DNA of 64,000 bases from Streptomyces sp. NBRC 110028. GTDB lineage: Bacteria; Actinomycetota; Actinomycetes; Streptomycetales; Streptomycetaceae. The translations under genes and the position numbers were made by a program. The stretch covers positions 62,001 to 126,000 of the forward strand of contig NZ_BBUZ01000030.1 in the NCBI RefSeq assembly GCF_001417735.1. The letters run 5' to 3'. The notes below the pieces were generated by a model that saw only the letters and a list, made by a program, of their open reading frames with translations, searched no databases and was not told the origin of the DNA. Below, piece by piece: positions 16,848 through 25,675 of this stretch (position 1 is its first letter; every line of letters starts with the position of its first letter).

Positions 16848-17576
16848 ATGTCCGACGCGTCGCGCCACCCCGAGCCGTTCCGCCACCCGGTTCCGTGCCC
16901 GGCCGTCGTCGGGGTGGACGCCTGCCGCTCCGGCTGGGTCGCGGTGACCCTGCGCGGTGGCGCGTTCGCCGGTGCCGAGACGGCCGGCGGGCTGAGCGAT
17001 CTGCTGGCCCGGGTGGGGGACGTGGCCGTGGTCGCGGTCGACATGCCGCTGGGGCTGCCGCGGTCCGGGCGGCGCCGTGCGGAGGAGCTGGCCGCCGAGC
17101 GGCTGGGGGCGCACCGCTCGCGGGTCTTCCCGGTGCCGCCGCGGGAGGTCTGGGAGCAGCCCGGCTACGACGCGGCGAACGCCTGCTGCCGCCGGCTGAC
17201 CGGCGCCGGGCTGAGCCGCCAGTCGTGGGGGCTGGCGGCGAAGCTGCGCGAGGCCAACGCCTGCCGGGACGGTGGCGACCACCGGCTCCACGAGGTCCAT
17301 CCCGAGGTCTCCTTCGCCGCCATGCGGGATGACGCGCCGGTCGCCTGGAGCAAGAAGGGCTGGAACGGCCAGGCCGTACGCCGCCGTCTGCTCGAAGGCC
17401 AGGGCATCGTCCTGCCCGACGACCTCGGCCCGGCCGGGCGGGTGCCGTCCGACGATGTGCTGGACGCCGCGGCGGCGGCCTGGAGCGCACACCGCGTCGC
17501 GCTCGGCACGGCCATGAGCCTGCCCGCCCCGCCCGAGGTGTCCGACACGGGGCTTCCCATCGCCATCTGGTACTGA
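16848..17576 (+). CDS. DUF429 family, predicted RNase H-like nuclease
   Basis: A 242-residue protein. Its first conserved strand, V-V-G-V-D-A-C-R-S-G-W-V-A-V, and second, V-A-V-D-M-P-L-G-L-P, carry the acidic residues expected of an RNase H fold. Downstream are R-S-R-V-F-P-V-P-P-R and the conserved H-E-V-H-P-E-V-S-F. DUF429 proteins are predicted nucleases of unknown substrate. No ribosome-binding site precedes ATG 16848 (the bases upstream are GGGCCCC), and a TACGGT-like -10 lies about 7 bases before it, so the message may be leaderless. It ends at a hairpin shared with the convergent cell-wall hydrolase gene. Confidence 0.8.
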   Translation: MSDASRHPEPFRHPVPCPAVVGVDACRSGWVAVTLRGGAFAGAETAGGLSDLLARVGDVAVVAVDMPLGLPRSGRRRAEELAAERLGAHRSRVFPVPPREVWEQPGYDAANACCRRLTGAGLSRQSWGLAAKLREANACRDGGDHRLHEVHPEVSFAAMRDDAPVAWSKKGWNGQAVRRRLLEGQGIVLPDDLGPAGRVPSDDVLDAAAAAWSAHRVALGTAMSLPAPPEVSDTGLPIAIWY

Positions 17577-17597
17577 CCACGCCCTCGGTGAAAGACG

Positions 17598-17640
17598 GCG
17601 GGAGGCCGCCCGAGCCGTGCCTCGGGCGACCCCCCTTTCC
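17598..17640. terminator. Hairpin between convergent DUF429 and Rpf-M23 genes
   Basis: An 8-bp perfect stem (17607-17614 with 17621-17628, 6-base loop) is flanked outside a single mismatch by further G/C pairing and then a run of C and T. It lies in the 84-bp convergent gap. Confidence 0.6.
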
Positions 17641-17660
17641 CCCACCCCCGGAAATGGTCC

Positions 17661-18836
17661 TCAGGCACCGATGCCGTACGGGCGCAGATGGTCCAGCGGG
17701 TCGACGTCCGACCCGTAGCGCGAGGTGGTGCGCACCTCGAAGTGCAGATGCGGACCGGTGGTGTTGCCGGTGTTGCCGGACCGGGCGATCCGGCGGCCCG
17801 CCTCGACGGTCTGCCCGCTGCGCACCGTCAGCGCCGACAGGTGCGCGTACTGGGTGTACAGCCCCTCGGCGTGGCGGATGATCACCTGGCAGCCGAAGGC
17901 ACCGGCCCAGCCCGCGGCCACCACGGTGCCCGGGGCGACCGCGTGCACCGGGGTCCCGACGGGCACCGCGTAGTCCACGCCGGTGTGGTGGCCGCTCGCC
18001 CAGCGCGGGCCGCGCACCCCGTACGCCGCCGTGATCGGGCCGCTGACCGGCGCCACGAGCCGATGGGCCGCGGACTTCCGCGCGGCGGACCGCCGGGCGG
18101 TGTGGCGGGCGGCGGCGGCCGCGCGCTGGGCGGCGGCCCGGTGGGGCTGCCGCGTGACCGGGCGGGCCTTGCCCGAGGCCAGGGTGAGCCGCTGTCCCGG
18201 GTGGATCAGGTCCGGATTGGCGCCGATGGTCCGGCGGTTGGCGTGGTACAGCGCCTTCCAGCCGCCGCTGACGGAGCCGCGGGTCGCGATGCCGGACAAC
18301 GTGTCGCCGCCGCGCACCGTGTACGACCCGGACCCGGCCGCTCGCCGGGGGCTGTGTTTACCGGATGGCTTGACCGTGCGCTTCGGCTGGTGCTTGGCGG
18401 GCGGCTTGGCGCTGCGCGTGGCGCCGCGGTTCGCCGCCCCGGCGGCGGGCGGGCCGGACCGGGACAGCCGGCCACGCACCGAGCAGACCGGCCAGGCGCC
18501 CGGGCCCTGGGCGCGGAGCACCGCCTCGGCCACGGCGATCTGCTGGCCCTTGGTGGCGAGGTCGGCCCGCTGGGCGTACCGGGTGCCGCCGTACGCGGCC
18601 CAGGTGTGCTGCGAGAACTGCAGCCCGCCGTAGTAGCCGTTGCCCGTGTTGATGCGCCAGTTGCCGCCGCTCTCACATGCGGCGACCTTGTCCCAGCTGC
18701 CGACCGGGGCCGCCTGGGCGGCCCCGGCGTTGAGGAACGGCAGGACGATACCGACGCTGCCCACGGTCAGGACCGCGCACAGCGGGGAGACCCGGCTGGG
18801 CGATGCGGGGCGGCGGTGACTTCCTCGTACGGCCAT
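17661..18836 (-). CDS. Secreted Rpf-like transglycosylase / LysM / M23 peptidase
   Basis: A 391-residue exported cell-wall hydrolase with three modules. ATG 18836 begins a signal peptide ending at A-G-A-A-Q-A-A. Residues about 45-120 form a resuscitation-promoting-factor (lysozyme-like) domain with the catalytic Glu in V-A-A-C-E-S-G-G-N-W and the Y-Y-G-G-L-Q-F-S motif. After a basic linker, a LysM motif (Y-T-V-R-G-G-D-T-L-S-G-I-A) at about 165-215 should bind peptidoglycan. Residues about 265-380 are an M23 endopeptidase with zinc ligands in H-T-G-V-D-Y and H-L-H-F-E. It can plausibly cut both glycan strands and cross-bridges during growth or spore germination. Single Rpf or M23 proteins are common; having both on one chain is notable. 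Confidence 0.92.
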   Translation of the reverse strand: MAVRGSHRRPASPSRVSPLCAVLTVGSVGIVLPFLNAGAAQAAPVGSWDKVAACESGGNWRINTGNGYYGGLQFSQHTWAAYGGTRYAQRADLATKGQQIAVAEAVLRAQGPGAWPVCSVRGRLSRSGPPAAGAANRGATRSAKPPAKHQPKRTVKPSGKHSPRRAAGSGSYTVRGGDTLSGIATRGSVSGGWKALYHANRRTIGANPDLIHPGQRLTLASGKARPVTRQPHRAAAQRAAAAARHTARRSAARKSAAHRLVAPVSGPITAAYGVRGPRWASGHHTGVDYAVPVGTPVHAVAPGTVVAAGWAGAFGCQVIIRHAEGLYTQYAHLSALTVRSGQTVEAGRRIARSGNTGNTTGPHLHFEVRTTSRYGSDVDPLDHLRPYGIGA

Positions 18837-20279
18837 GAGGCTGGTTCCTCTCCACAACGGCTCTCGACGTCGCCCCCGGAGGTCCCGGCGGGCTGTACGA
18901 GTACCGCAGCCGGGGGCGGCCGGTCACAAGGCGCAGGGGTGGTCACGGGCCGCCGCGCGCTCCCGGGATCCGCCCCCCGGTCGGGTGACGCTCCATCAGC
19001 TGTGCGAGGCAAGGCGCGTGGAGGGCCGGGGGGCGCACGGACAGGCCCGGGGCTGACGGGACGGCCGGGGCACGCGGCCCGAGATCACTTTCCGCCGCCT
19101 GCCGCGTGCGGACCCCCGGCGGCGGAAAATGATTCGTCGGGCGGCCCCCCCGATGGGACGTCGCTTTTCCGGCGGATCGGTTTCCTGTTGGGCCAACGGC
19201 CGATCATCTTCGCGAGGGCGGCCGAATTCCGTGCCGGGGAGCGTCGGTTCGGCCCGGACCGGTCCATGGGCGGTCCAATGCGGGGGAGCGCGGCCGTTGG
19301 GCGCGCCGGGCGGATCTTGTGGTGCGGTAATGCGCCCGCCACCGGGCCAAGATCGGTTTCTTGGCGGTACGGGGGGCCGGACGAGGAACAGCGCGTACCG
19401 GCCCGGGTCCATCACCGGGCCCGGCGAAAGCGGTGAAGGGCGGGAGAAGGGATATGGAGGCAGGGCCGATGAAGCCGGCGAAGAGGGGAGGACGGCAATA
19501 CGGGAGGAGAACGGCGGTCGCGGCGAACCCGGGACCAGGCCCCGCTGCCGGGGTGCCGGGACGGCCGCGGGGGAGGGGCCCGTGGACATCGGCCTCGACG
19601 TCGTCCTGGGAGCCGGCCCGGACATCGACCGGGCACCGCGGCTGCCCATCGGCGCGGGATACGGTACGCGGCGGCCGAAGAACCCCCGGCCGTAACGGCC
19701 CAGGCACTCGCCCGGCTTTGCTCCGGCCGGTTCCGGTGCCGGACAACCCGACACTTCACAAGCGGACTTGACGCGACCCTTGCCGAATCTCCCGCCGCTC
19801 ATCGCCTCCCGGACGGCCCGCGTACCGCTCCGGTTCTCCGAAAAGCGAGCTGTCCCGAGGCGCCCGGGAACTGGCGGAGAATCACGCGGCCTCTGTATAG
19901 CGGGAAGCGCGCGGACAGGCATACCATTGTCTTACATCGACTTCATCACGGTAGATCGCTCGCAGGAGCGGTTCCGAATAGTCACCTCTTGGCCCCGGAT
20001 CGCCAGGAGCCCCCGCGACGCCGACGCCGTCATTTCCGTACGGCATCGCCCGCCGCGTCGGGGGAATCGGTCGCGCGGCGGTCCGTAACCCAGGATGTGC
20101 GGCGCGCCTACGGCGTGTGCGGGTCGTCACCGCCCGTGCGCCGTCGGCCTTCTGGCGTATCCGCCGCTGGTCCATGCCGCTGGACGTCCGGCCGGGGGCG
20201 CACGCCGCCGCGGGGCGTGCCCTCGGACGCCGGTCGGCCCCCTCGGCCCTCGGCCCCAGGCGCCGCTGGTTCTCGGGCG
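18837..20279. other. 1.4-kb interval with no convincing gene
   Basis: Long open frames exist on both strands, but all are Pro/Arg/Gly-rich with no motif, no hydrophobic core pattern and no good ribosome site. I see no tRNA, riboswitch or insertion sequence. The first 200 bp are the upstream region of the Rpf-M23 gene. Around 19890-19990 is a more AT-rich patch that could hold a promoter. The interval may be a decayed locus or hold a non-coding RNA. Nothing further can be supported by eye. Confidence 0.5.
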
Positions 20280-21278
20280 TCAGTCCGCGACGACGAGCCG
20301 TCCGTCCTCGCGGCCGATCCAGTAGCGGCGCAGCACGTCGAGCATCACGGACACCTCGCAGGCGGTGATGCCGGGGAGCGCGGCCAGGTCGTGGGTGAGG
20401 AAGGCGGCCAGCCCCTCCTCGTCGCGGAACACCCCGTGGTGGATCACCGATGAGGTGCCCGCGACGATCGACACGTACCGTGCGGAGGGATGCCGGGCGA
20501 GGGCATCGGCCACCTGCTGGATGGCTCCGGGGGCCGCGTGCAGTTCGACCACCACCTCCAGTGCGTACCCCAGCAGCGCGGGCTCGATTTCCACTCGGGG
20601 CCGTACGAGCCCGCGCCGCAGGAGCGACTGGGTGAGCCGGTAGGCGGTGGAGCGGTTGATGCCGAGCGCGCGGGCCACTTCGGCGGCGCTGGCCCGCCCG
20701 TCGTGGCGCAGCAGTTCGACCGCGCCCAGCTCCTCGGCGCTGAAGCCGGCCGCGGTGGCGGGTTCGTCCAGCGGATCGGCCACCTCGCCCAGCGCCCGCA
20801 ACTGGTCCTCGCCGAGCCTGCGCAACCGCCAGGAGTCGGACTTGGCCGAGGCCCGCAGCACCAGTTCGGTGTGGGCCGACCGGACGCCGGGGACGGTCGG
20901 GATCCGGTGCATCAGCAGCTCCCGCGCCCCGGTGCGGCGCGTGGCGTGCAGGGAACAGTAGACGTCGGCGCGTCCCGTGGTCGTCGCCACGAACGGGATC
21001 TCGGGTAGTTCGGCGAGCCGGCGGGCCACCTGCCGTGCCTGCCCCGGGACGGTCGCCACCCAGATGTGCATGGGGTTGCCCTCGGCCAGCATCGGCCATT
21101 CCACCTGCCCGATCACCCGCAGCAGCCGCTCGTCCGCGAGCCGGGCGAGCCGCCGGCCGACCGTGCTGGCCGAGCTGCCGAGCACATCGGCGAGCGCGCT
21201 GAGCGGGGCCCGCGGGGCCATCTGGAGGGCGGCCACCAGGTCGAGGTCCGCGTCGTCCAGGGGAGAGGTCTCGGACAT
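20280..21278 (-). CDS. Double-domain Lrp/AsnC family regulator
   Basis: A 332-residue protein made of two Lrp-like halves in tandem. The first winged HTH is at residues about 8-55 (A-L-S-A-L-A-D-V-L-G-S-S-A-S-T-V-G-R-R-L), followed by a RAM-like alpha/beta domain. A second HTH (A-S-A-A-E-V-A-R-A-L-G-I-N-R-S-T-A-Y-R-L) is at about 190-230, with a second RAM-like domain after it. Such duplicated AsnC proteins are common in Streptomyces. The gene is divergent from the AbgT-type transporter and M20 peptidase, with 137 bp of AT-rich promoter DNA between. It probably controls those genes in response to a peptide, glutamate conjugate or amino acid. Confidence 0.88.
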   Translation of the reverse strand: MSETSPLDDADLDLVAALQMAPRAPLSALADVLGSSASTVGRRLARLADERLLRVIGQVEWPMLAEGNPMHIWVATVPGQARQVARRLAELPEIPFVATTTGRADVYCSLHATRRTGARELLMHRIPTVPGVRSAHTELVLRASAKSDSWRLRRLGEDQLRALGEVADPLDEPATAAGFSAEELGAVELLRHDGRASAAEVARALGINRSTAYRLTQSLLRRGLVRPRVEIEPALLGYALEVVVELHAAPGAIQQVADALARHPSARYVSIVAGTSSVIHHGVFRDEEGLAAFLTHDLAALPGITACEVSVMLDVLRRYWIGREDGRLVVAD

Positions 21279-21324
21279 GGGCCGACTCTATCGTGCGATT
21301 GGTGCGCTATCGGTGAATCATTCT

Positions 21325-21373
21325 TGCGTTACAAGTCTTTTACTTGCCTCATTCCGCCAGAGCCCTCTCTAAT
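21325..21373 (+). promoter_or_regulatory. Promoter of the abgT-like operon with adjoining dyad
   Basis: A -35 TTGCCT (21344-21349) and a -10 TCTAAT (21368-21373) are 18 bp apart, placing transcription start about 37 bp before GTG 21416. Just upstream, CAAGT-N5-ACTTG forms a small inverted repeat that overlaps the -35 edge, in an AT-rich tract typical of Lrp binding. The divergent Lrp regulator is the likely binder. Confidence 0.55.
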
Positions 21374-21415
21374 GGGCGACCACGCTTGCGTCATCTGACG
21401 AAGGAAGTGCGGCCG

Positions 21416-23014
21416 GTGAGCTCGAACGACACCACGACCACGCCCGACAACACACCACCCGGAACGCCACCCGGGGCGCCCACGGAGGGATCCGCGGCGC
21501 TGTCCGGTCTGCTCCGGGTGCTCGGCGCCATCGAACGGGCGGGCAACAAACTGCCCCATCCCTTCTGGCTGTTCGCCATCCTCAGCGCGCTGCTGGCGGT
21601 GGTGAGCTGGGGACTGGCCGCCGCGGACGTGTCCGTGAACAACCCGGCCGACGGCAAGTCCGTGGTCGTACGCAGCCTGATCTCGGTCGACGGCATCCGG
21701 TCGGCGATCACCGATGCGATCACCAACTACGCCACCTTCCCGCCGCTGGGCACCATCCTGGTGGTGATGCTCGGGGTCGCCGTCGCCGACAAGTCGGGGA
21801 TGCTCACGGCGATGCTGCGGGCCGGGGTCTCCCGGGTGCCGGCGCGCTGGATGACGTTCGCGCTGGCCTTCACCGCGATGGTCGCCCACATCGCCTCCGA
21901 CGCCGCCTATGTGGTGCTCGTCCCCCTCGGCGGCCTGGCCTTCCGCGCGGTCGGACGCAGCCCGGTCCTCGGCATCGTGGTCGCCTTCGTGGGGGTGTCC
22001 GCCGGATACGACGCGAGCCCGCTGATCACGCCGATGGACGCCGTGCTCTCCGGGCTGACCACGGCGGCCGCGCACACGGTCGACCCCGGATACACCGTCA
22101 CCCCGCTGTCGAACTACTTCTTCTCCATCGCCTCCTCCGTGGTCCTGGCCTCCGTCATCACCCTCGTCACCGAAAAGGTGCTGGCCCGCCAGGTGGCGGC
22201 GCTGCCGCCCGAAACCGAGAAGGCCGACGCCGGCGCCGACCCGGTCGCGCTGGACCTGCGTCCCGAGGAGCGGCGCGGACTGCGCCGCAGCGGAGTGGTC
22301 TTCCTGCTCTTCCTCGCGGCGATCGTGGTGGCCATGATCCCCACCGGGTCACCGCTGCGCGGTGAGGGCGGCAGCATCGTCGAGTCGCCGGTGCTCTCCG
22401 GCATCGCCGTGGTGCTCGGAGTGCTCTTCGCGCTCCTCGGCACGGTGTACGGGCGGGCCGCGGGCACCGTACGCGGCAGCCGCGACATCCCCGACTTCAT
22501 GGCGCAGGGCATGCGGGAGATGGCCCCGATCCTGGTGCTGTTCTTCGCCATCTCCCAGTTCCTCGCCTACTTCAAGTGGACGGGCGTGGGCCAGGTGCTC
22601 GCCATCCGGGGCGCGGACCTCCTCAAGGACCTCGGGGTGACCGGGCCGGTCGCGTTCCTGGGCATCGTGCTGGTGTGCACGGTCATCAACCTGGCGATGA
22701 CCAGCGGATCGGCCATGTGGGCGCTGGTCTCCCCGGTGTTCGTCCCGATGCTGATGTTCCTGGACGTCCCGCCGGAGGCCACCCAGGCGATCTATCGCAT
22801 CGCCGACTCCTGCACCAACGCCATCACCCCGATGAGCGCCTACTTCGTGATGGCGCTCGGCTTCCTCCAGCGCTACCGGCGCTCCGCGGGCATCGGCACC
22901 CTCGCCTCACTGACCCTGCCGCTGTCCGTGGCCATGCTGGTGACCTGGACCCTGCTGTTCTACGCCTGGTGGGCGCTGGGCATCCCGCTCGGCCCCGGCG
23001 CACCCGTCCGCTGA
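21416..23014 (+). CDS. AbgT family transporter
   Basis: A 532-residue membrane protein. GTG 21416 is chosen because GAAGGA precedes it at good distance. After a polar Thr/Pro-rich start, N-K-L-P-H-P-F-W-L-F opens the first helix; this N-x-L-P-x-P motif is typical of the AbgT family. Many further helices follow, along with F-V-G-V-S-A-G-Y-D-A-S-P-L-I-T-P-M-D and a C-terminal S-G-S-A-M-W-A-L-V-S-P-V-F-V-P-M. E. coli AbgT imports p-aminobenzoyl-glutamate; Neisseria MtrF and Alcanivorax YdaH export sulfonamides. The coupled carboxypeptidase, 32 bp downstream, favours import of an acyl-glutamate or dipeptide that is then hydrolysed. Confidence 0.9.
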   Translation: MSSNDTTTTPDNTPPGTPPGAPTEGSAALSGLLRVLGAIERAGNKLPHPFWLFAILSALLAVVSWGLAAADVSVNNPADGKSVVVRSLISVDGIRSAITDAITNYATFPPLGTILVVMLGVAVADKSGMLTAMLRAGVSRVPARWMTFALAFTAMVAHIASDAAYVVLVPLGGLAFRAVGRSPVLGIVVAFVGVSAGYDASPLITPMDAVLSGLTTAAAHTVDPGYTVTPLSNYFFSIASSVVLASVITLVTEKVLARQVAALPPETEKADAGADPVALDLRPEERRGLRRSGVVFLLFLAAIVVAMIPTGSPLRGEGGSIVESPVLSGIAVVLGVLFALLGTVYGRAAGTVRGSRDIPDFMAQGMREMAPILVLFFAISQFLAYFKWTGVGQVLAIRGADLLKDLGVTGPVAFLGIVLVCTVINLAMTSGSAMWALVSPVFVPMLMFLDVPPEATQAIYRIADSCTNAITPMSAYFVMALGFLQRYRRSAGIGTLASLTLPLSVAMLVTWTLLFYAWWALGIPLGPGAPVR

Positions 23015-23046
23015 GCCACCGAACCCCCCTCCCGGAAGGACTCTTG

Positions 23047-24201
23047 ATGACGCTCTCCGACATCGCCGCCGCGACGGAGCGGGCACTGCCCGAGATGACC
23101 GAAGACCTGCGGACACTGGTGGAACTGGAGACGCCGAGCGACGACAAGCAGCTGCTGAACGCCGGGCTCGCCGCGATCCGCGGCTGGCTGGTGGCGCGGC
23201 TCGGCGAGCCGGACGAAGCCGAGCGCCACGACTGCGGCCCGCACGGCGACGTGCTGGCCGTCACCTACCGCGGCACCGCGCCCGGCACCGCGTTGCTGCT
23301 GTGCCACTACGACACGGTGTGGCCCGCCGGAACGCTCACCGAGTGGCCCTTCGATGTGGCCGACGGCAAGGCGAGCGGACCGGGCGTCTTCGACATGAAG
23401 ACCGGTCTGGTGCAGGCCGTATGGGCGCTGCGGCTGCTGCGCGAGCTGAACCTGCCGCATCCGGCCGTCCGGCTGCTGCTCAACGGGGACGAGGAGATCG
23501 GCAGCCCGGCCTCCCGGCCGCACATCGAGCGGCTGAGCGAGGGCGTCCTCGCCACCCTGGTGTTCGAGGCGGCGCAGAACGGGGCGCTCAAGACCTCGCG
23601 CAAGGGCGTCGGGCTGTTCGACGTGACCGCGCACGGCGTCGAGTCGCACGCGGGGCTCGACCCGCTGGCGGGAGCCAGCGCGATCCACGCCCTGGCCGAG
23701 GTCGTCCCGCACATCACCGCCCTCGGCGCCCCGGAGCGGGGCACCACCGTGAACGTGGGGCTGATCAGCGGCGGCACCGGCCGCAACGTGGTCGCCGCCC
23801 AGGCGCGCTGCGGCATCGACATCCGGATCACCGAACCCGCCGAGATGGCCCGCCTCGACGCCGCATTCGGCGCCCTCGCCCCCTCCGACCCACGGGTGCG
23901 GCTGACCGTCAGCGGCGAATGGAACCGGCCGCCGATGGTTCCGAACGAGCCGTCCCGGCAGCTGTTCAAGCAGGCCCACGCCATCGCGGCCGAACTGGGC
24001 TGGCAACTGGAGGAGACCGCGGTCGGCGGCGCGAGCGACGGCAACTTCGTCTCCGCGCTCGGCCGCCCGGTCCTCGACGGCCTCGGAGCCCTCGGCTCCG
24101 GCGCCCATGCCCGCCATGAACACACCCTGCTCGACGCCGTCCCGGCCCGCACCGCACTCGCCGTGGGGCTGCTGCGCTCCCTGGCGTCCGACGCCTCGTA
24201 G
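23047..24201 (+). CDS. M20 family zinc carboxypeptidase (CPG2-like)
   Basis: A 384-residue enzyme, ATG 23047, with GGAAGGA 6 bases upstream. The two-zinc site is visible: L-L-C-H-Y-D-T-V-W (His and Asp), G-V-F-D-M-K-T-G (bridging Asp), N-G-D-E-E-I-G-S (catalytic Glu and ligand Glu), a later D in G-I-D-I-R-I-T, and a terminal His in H-E-H-T-L-L. A dimerisation domain lies between residues about 190 and 300. The layout is that of glutamate carboxypeptidase and AbgB-type amidohydrolases that split N-acyl amino acids. It is cytosolic and translated from the same message as the AbgT-type transporter. The exact acyl-glutamate or peptide substrate is not clear from sequence. Confidence 0.9.
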   Translation: MTLSDIAAATERALPEMTEDLRTLVELETPSDDKQLLNAGLAAIRGWLVARLGEPDEAERHDCGPHGDVLAVTYRGTAPGTALLLCHYDTVWPAGTLTEWPFDVADGKASGPGVFDMKTGLVQAVWALRLLRELNLPHPAVRLLLNGDEEIGSPASRPHIERLSEGVLATLVFEAAQNGALKTSRKGVGLFDVTAHGVESHAGLDPLAGASAIHALAEVVPHITALGAPERGTTVNVGLISGGTGRNVVAAQARCGIDIRITEPAEMARLDAAFGALAPSDPRVRLTVSGEWNRPPMVPNEPSRQLFKQAHAIAAELGWQLEETAVGGASDGNFVSALGRPVLDGLGALGSGAHARHEHTLLDAVPARTALAVGLLRSLASDAS

Positions 24202-24222
24202 GGCAAGGCCGCGCACACGCCG

Positions 24223-24261
24223 CCGCCCGCCGCCGTGATGGTCACACCCGGCGGCGGGCGG
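24223..24261. terminator. 12-bp GC hairpin between convergent M20 and DUF397 genes
   Basis: Arms 24223-24234 and 24250-24261 are perfectly complementary. The 15-base loop contains a further small GTGA/TCAC dyad. It lies in the 80-bp convergent gap. Confidence 0.8.
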
Positions 24262-24281
24262 TCGGTTCATGAGAGCGGCGT

Positions 24282-24518
24282 TCAGGACACCAGGAAGTCG
24301 GCCTTGCCCTCCTTGGCGCCCTCGATGAACGCGGTGATCTCGTTGCGGGTGTAGATGAGCGCCGGACCGTCCGGATCCTTGGACTGACGGATCGCGACCC
24401 GGCCGTCGTCCAGCTTCATGACCTCGACGCAGTTGCCGCCGTTGCCACCGCTCCACGGCTTGCGCCAGCCTTCGGTGCCGAGGTCGGTGGCGCGCATGCC
24501 GTTGTAGATGCGATCCAT
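24282..24518 (-). CDS. DUF397 protein
   Basis: A 78-residue protein with the DUF397 pattern: W-R-K-P-W-S-G-G-N-G-G-N-C-V-E-V, then V-A-I-R-Q-S-K-D-P-D-G-P-A-L and a final F-I-E-G-A-K-x-G. In Streptomyces these small proteins are encoded next to XRE/DUF5753 regulators of the WhiJ type, as here with only 5 bp between them. Known pairs influence development and antibiotic production, and the small partner is thought to modulate or antagonise the regulator. This pair is probably one of many paralogues in the genome. Confidence 0.92.
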   Translation of the reverse strand: MDRIYNGMRATDLGTEGWRKPWSGGNGGNCVEVMKLDDGRVAIRQSKDPDGPALIYTRNEITAFIEGAKEGKADFLVS

Positions 24519-24523
24519 GAAGA

Positions 24524-25384
24524 TCAGAGCTCCTTGCGGAAATCGTGGAGGATTTCCTTTGTGCGTCGTGCGGTTGCCGCCTGGGCCGCCATGCGGTCCA
24601 TGGCCTCCAGGTGCGAGGCCACCTCGATGCGTTCATCGAGGTAGACGGCGCCGGTGAGGTACTCGACGTAGACCATGTCCGGCAGTTCGGGAACAGCGAA
24701 GCGAAAGAGGACGAAGGGCCCGTAGGTGCCCGGATGGTGGCCGGAGGCGAACTCCGAGATCTGCAGCGTCACATGCCGCATCTCGGTGCTCTCCAGCAGC
24801 CGGTCCACCTGTCTGCGCATGACCGCGGGCTCGCCGACGGGTCTGCGCAGCACGGTCTCGTCCATCACCACCCACAGCCGTGGCGCCTCCGGGCGGTTCA
24901 GCAGGGACTGCCGCTCCATGCGCAGCGCGACATGCCGCTCGGCCTCCTTGGGCCCGGCCCTGCCGATGGAGCCGGTCTGCATGACGGCGCGGGCGTAGTC
25001 CTCGGTCTGGAGCAGGCCGGGGACGAAGTGCGGCTCGTACGCCCGGATCATCTCGGCCGCGCCCTCCAGGCTGACGTGCACGCTGAACCAGTCCGGCAGG
25101 ATGTCGTGGAACCGCTGCCACCAGCCGGGCCGGTTGGCCTCCTCGGTGAGGGCGATGAACGCCTCCAGCTCCGCGCCGACGACCCCGTAGGCGTCCAGCA
25201 GCATCCGCACATAGGGCACCTTGAGGGCGACCTCGGCGGTCTCCATGCGGCGGACGGTGGCCGGGGCGACCCGGAGCACCTGCGCGGCCTGTTCGCGCTT
25301 GAACCCCGCCTTCTCACGCAGCTCCTGCAGGCGCTTCCCGAGGACGACCTGGCCCACGGTCGGAGCCGACCGCGGTTCGCTCAC
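24524..25384 (-). CDS. XRE-family regulator with DUF5753 domain (WhiJ-like)
   Basis: A 286-residue protein from GTG 25384, chosen because GGAGG lies 7 bases upstream. Residues about 15-70 are the HTH (L-G-K-R-L-Q-E-L-R-E-K-A-G-F-K-R-E-Q-A-A-Q-V-L). The rest is DUF5753, with Y-E-P-H-F-V-P-G-L-L-Q-T-E-D-Y-A-R-A, then R-Q-x-L-L-N-R and V-M-D-E-T-V-L-R-R-P-V-G. It forms a tight pair with the DUF397 gene. WhiJ-type proteins bind DNA and repress developmental genes. A dyad at 25463-25481 upstream may be its own operator. Confidence 0.92.
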   Translation of the reverse strand: MSEPRSAPTVGQVVLGKRLQELREKAGFKREQAAQVLRVAPATVRRMETAEVALKVPYVRMLLDAYGVVGAELEAFIALTEEANRPGWWQRFHDILPDWFSVHVSLEGAAEMIRAYEPHFVPGLLQTEDYARAVMQTGSIGRAGPKEAERHVALRMERQSLLNRPEAPRLWVVMDETVLRRPVGEPAVMRRQVDRLLESTEMRHVTLQISEFASGHHPGTYGPFVLFRFAVPELPDMVYVEYLTGAVYLDERIEVASHLEAMDRMAAQAATARRTKEILHDFRKEL

Positions 25385-25462
25385 CTTGCTACCTCCCCTG
25401 CCCCCGTGGCTGATGCGAGCAGTCTGCCACGTCCAGTGCGGCCCGGACACACTGCACAGGCA

Positions 25463-25481
25463 ACTCTGCACAATTCAGAGT
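25463..25481. promoter_or_regulatory. ACTCTG-N7-CAGAGT dyad upstream of XRE gene
   Basis: A perfect 6-bp inverted repeat lies 79-97 bp upstream of the XRE/DUF5753 start, in the 290-bp gap that separates it from the end of the aminotransferase gene. Its position fits an autoregulatory operator. I see no other gene in this gap. Confidence 0.35.
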
Positions 25482-25675
25482 GCTCTTTGCCGAGTATGCC
25501 CGGCCATCGGGACAGTTGCTTCATGACAGCCCCGTCGGAGAGAACGGGACTCAAGCGACGCGGGATCGTGCCGTCTCAGCCGGACGTCGGCGTCAAGTGG
25601 CTCTCAGGGCCATCGCCGTCCGCGCGGTGGGCCGGGGTCTCCCCGGCCCGGCCGCGCGAGGGGCGGCGTGCCGGA

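Noticed and set aside
18840..19080. Possible c-di-AMP (ydaO-type) riboswitch upstream of the Rpf-M23 gene
   Set aside because: Such switches often precede Streptomyces wall hydrolases, but I could not find the conserved core elements in this leader.
18996..19922. 308-codon minus-strand frame in the gene-poor interval
   Set aside because: Pro/Arg/Ser-rich, no hydrophobic pattern, no ribosome site and no recognisable motif.
19882..20046. 54-codon minus-strand frame ending with a protein-like stretch (Y-S-E-P-L-L-R-A-I-Y-R-D-E-V)
   Set aside because: No ribosome site and no family match that I know. It may be a relic, but I cannot support it as a gene.
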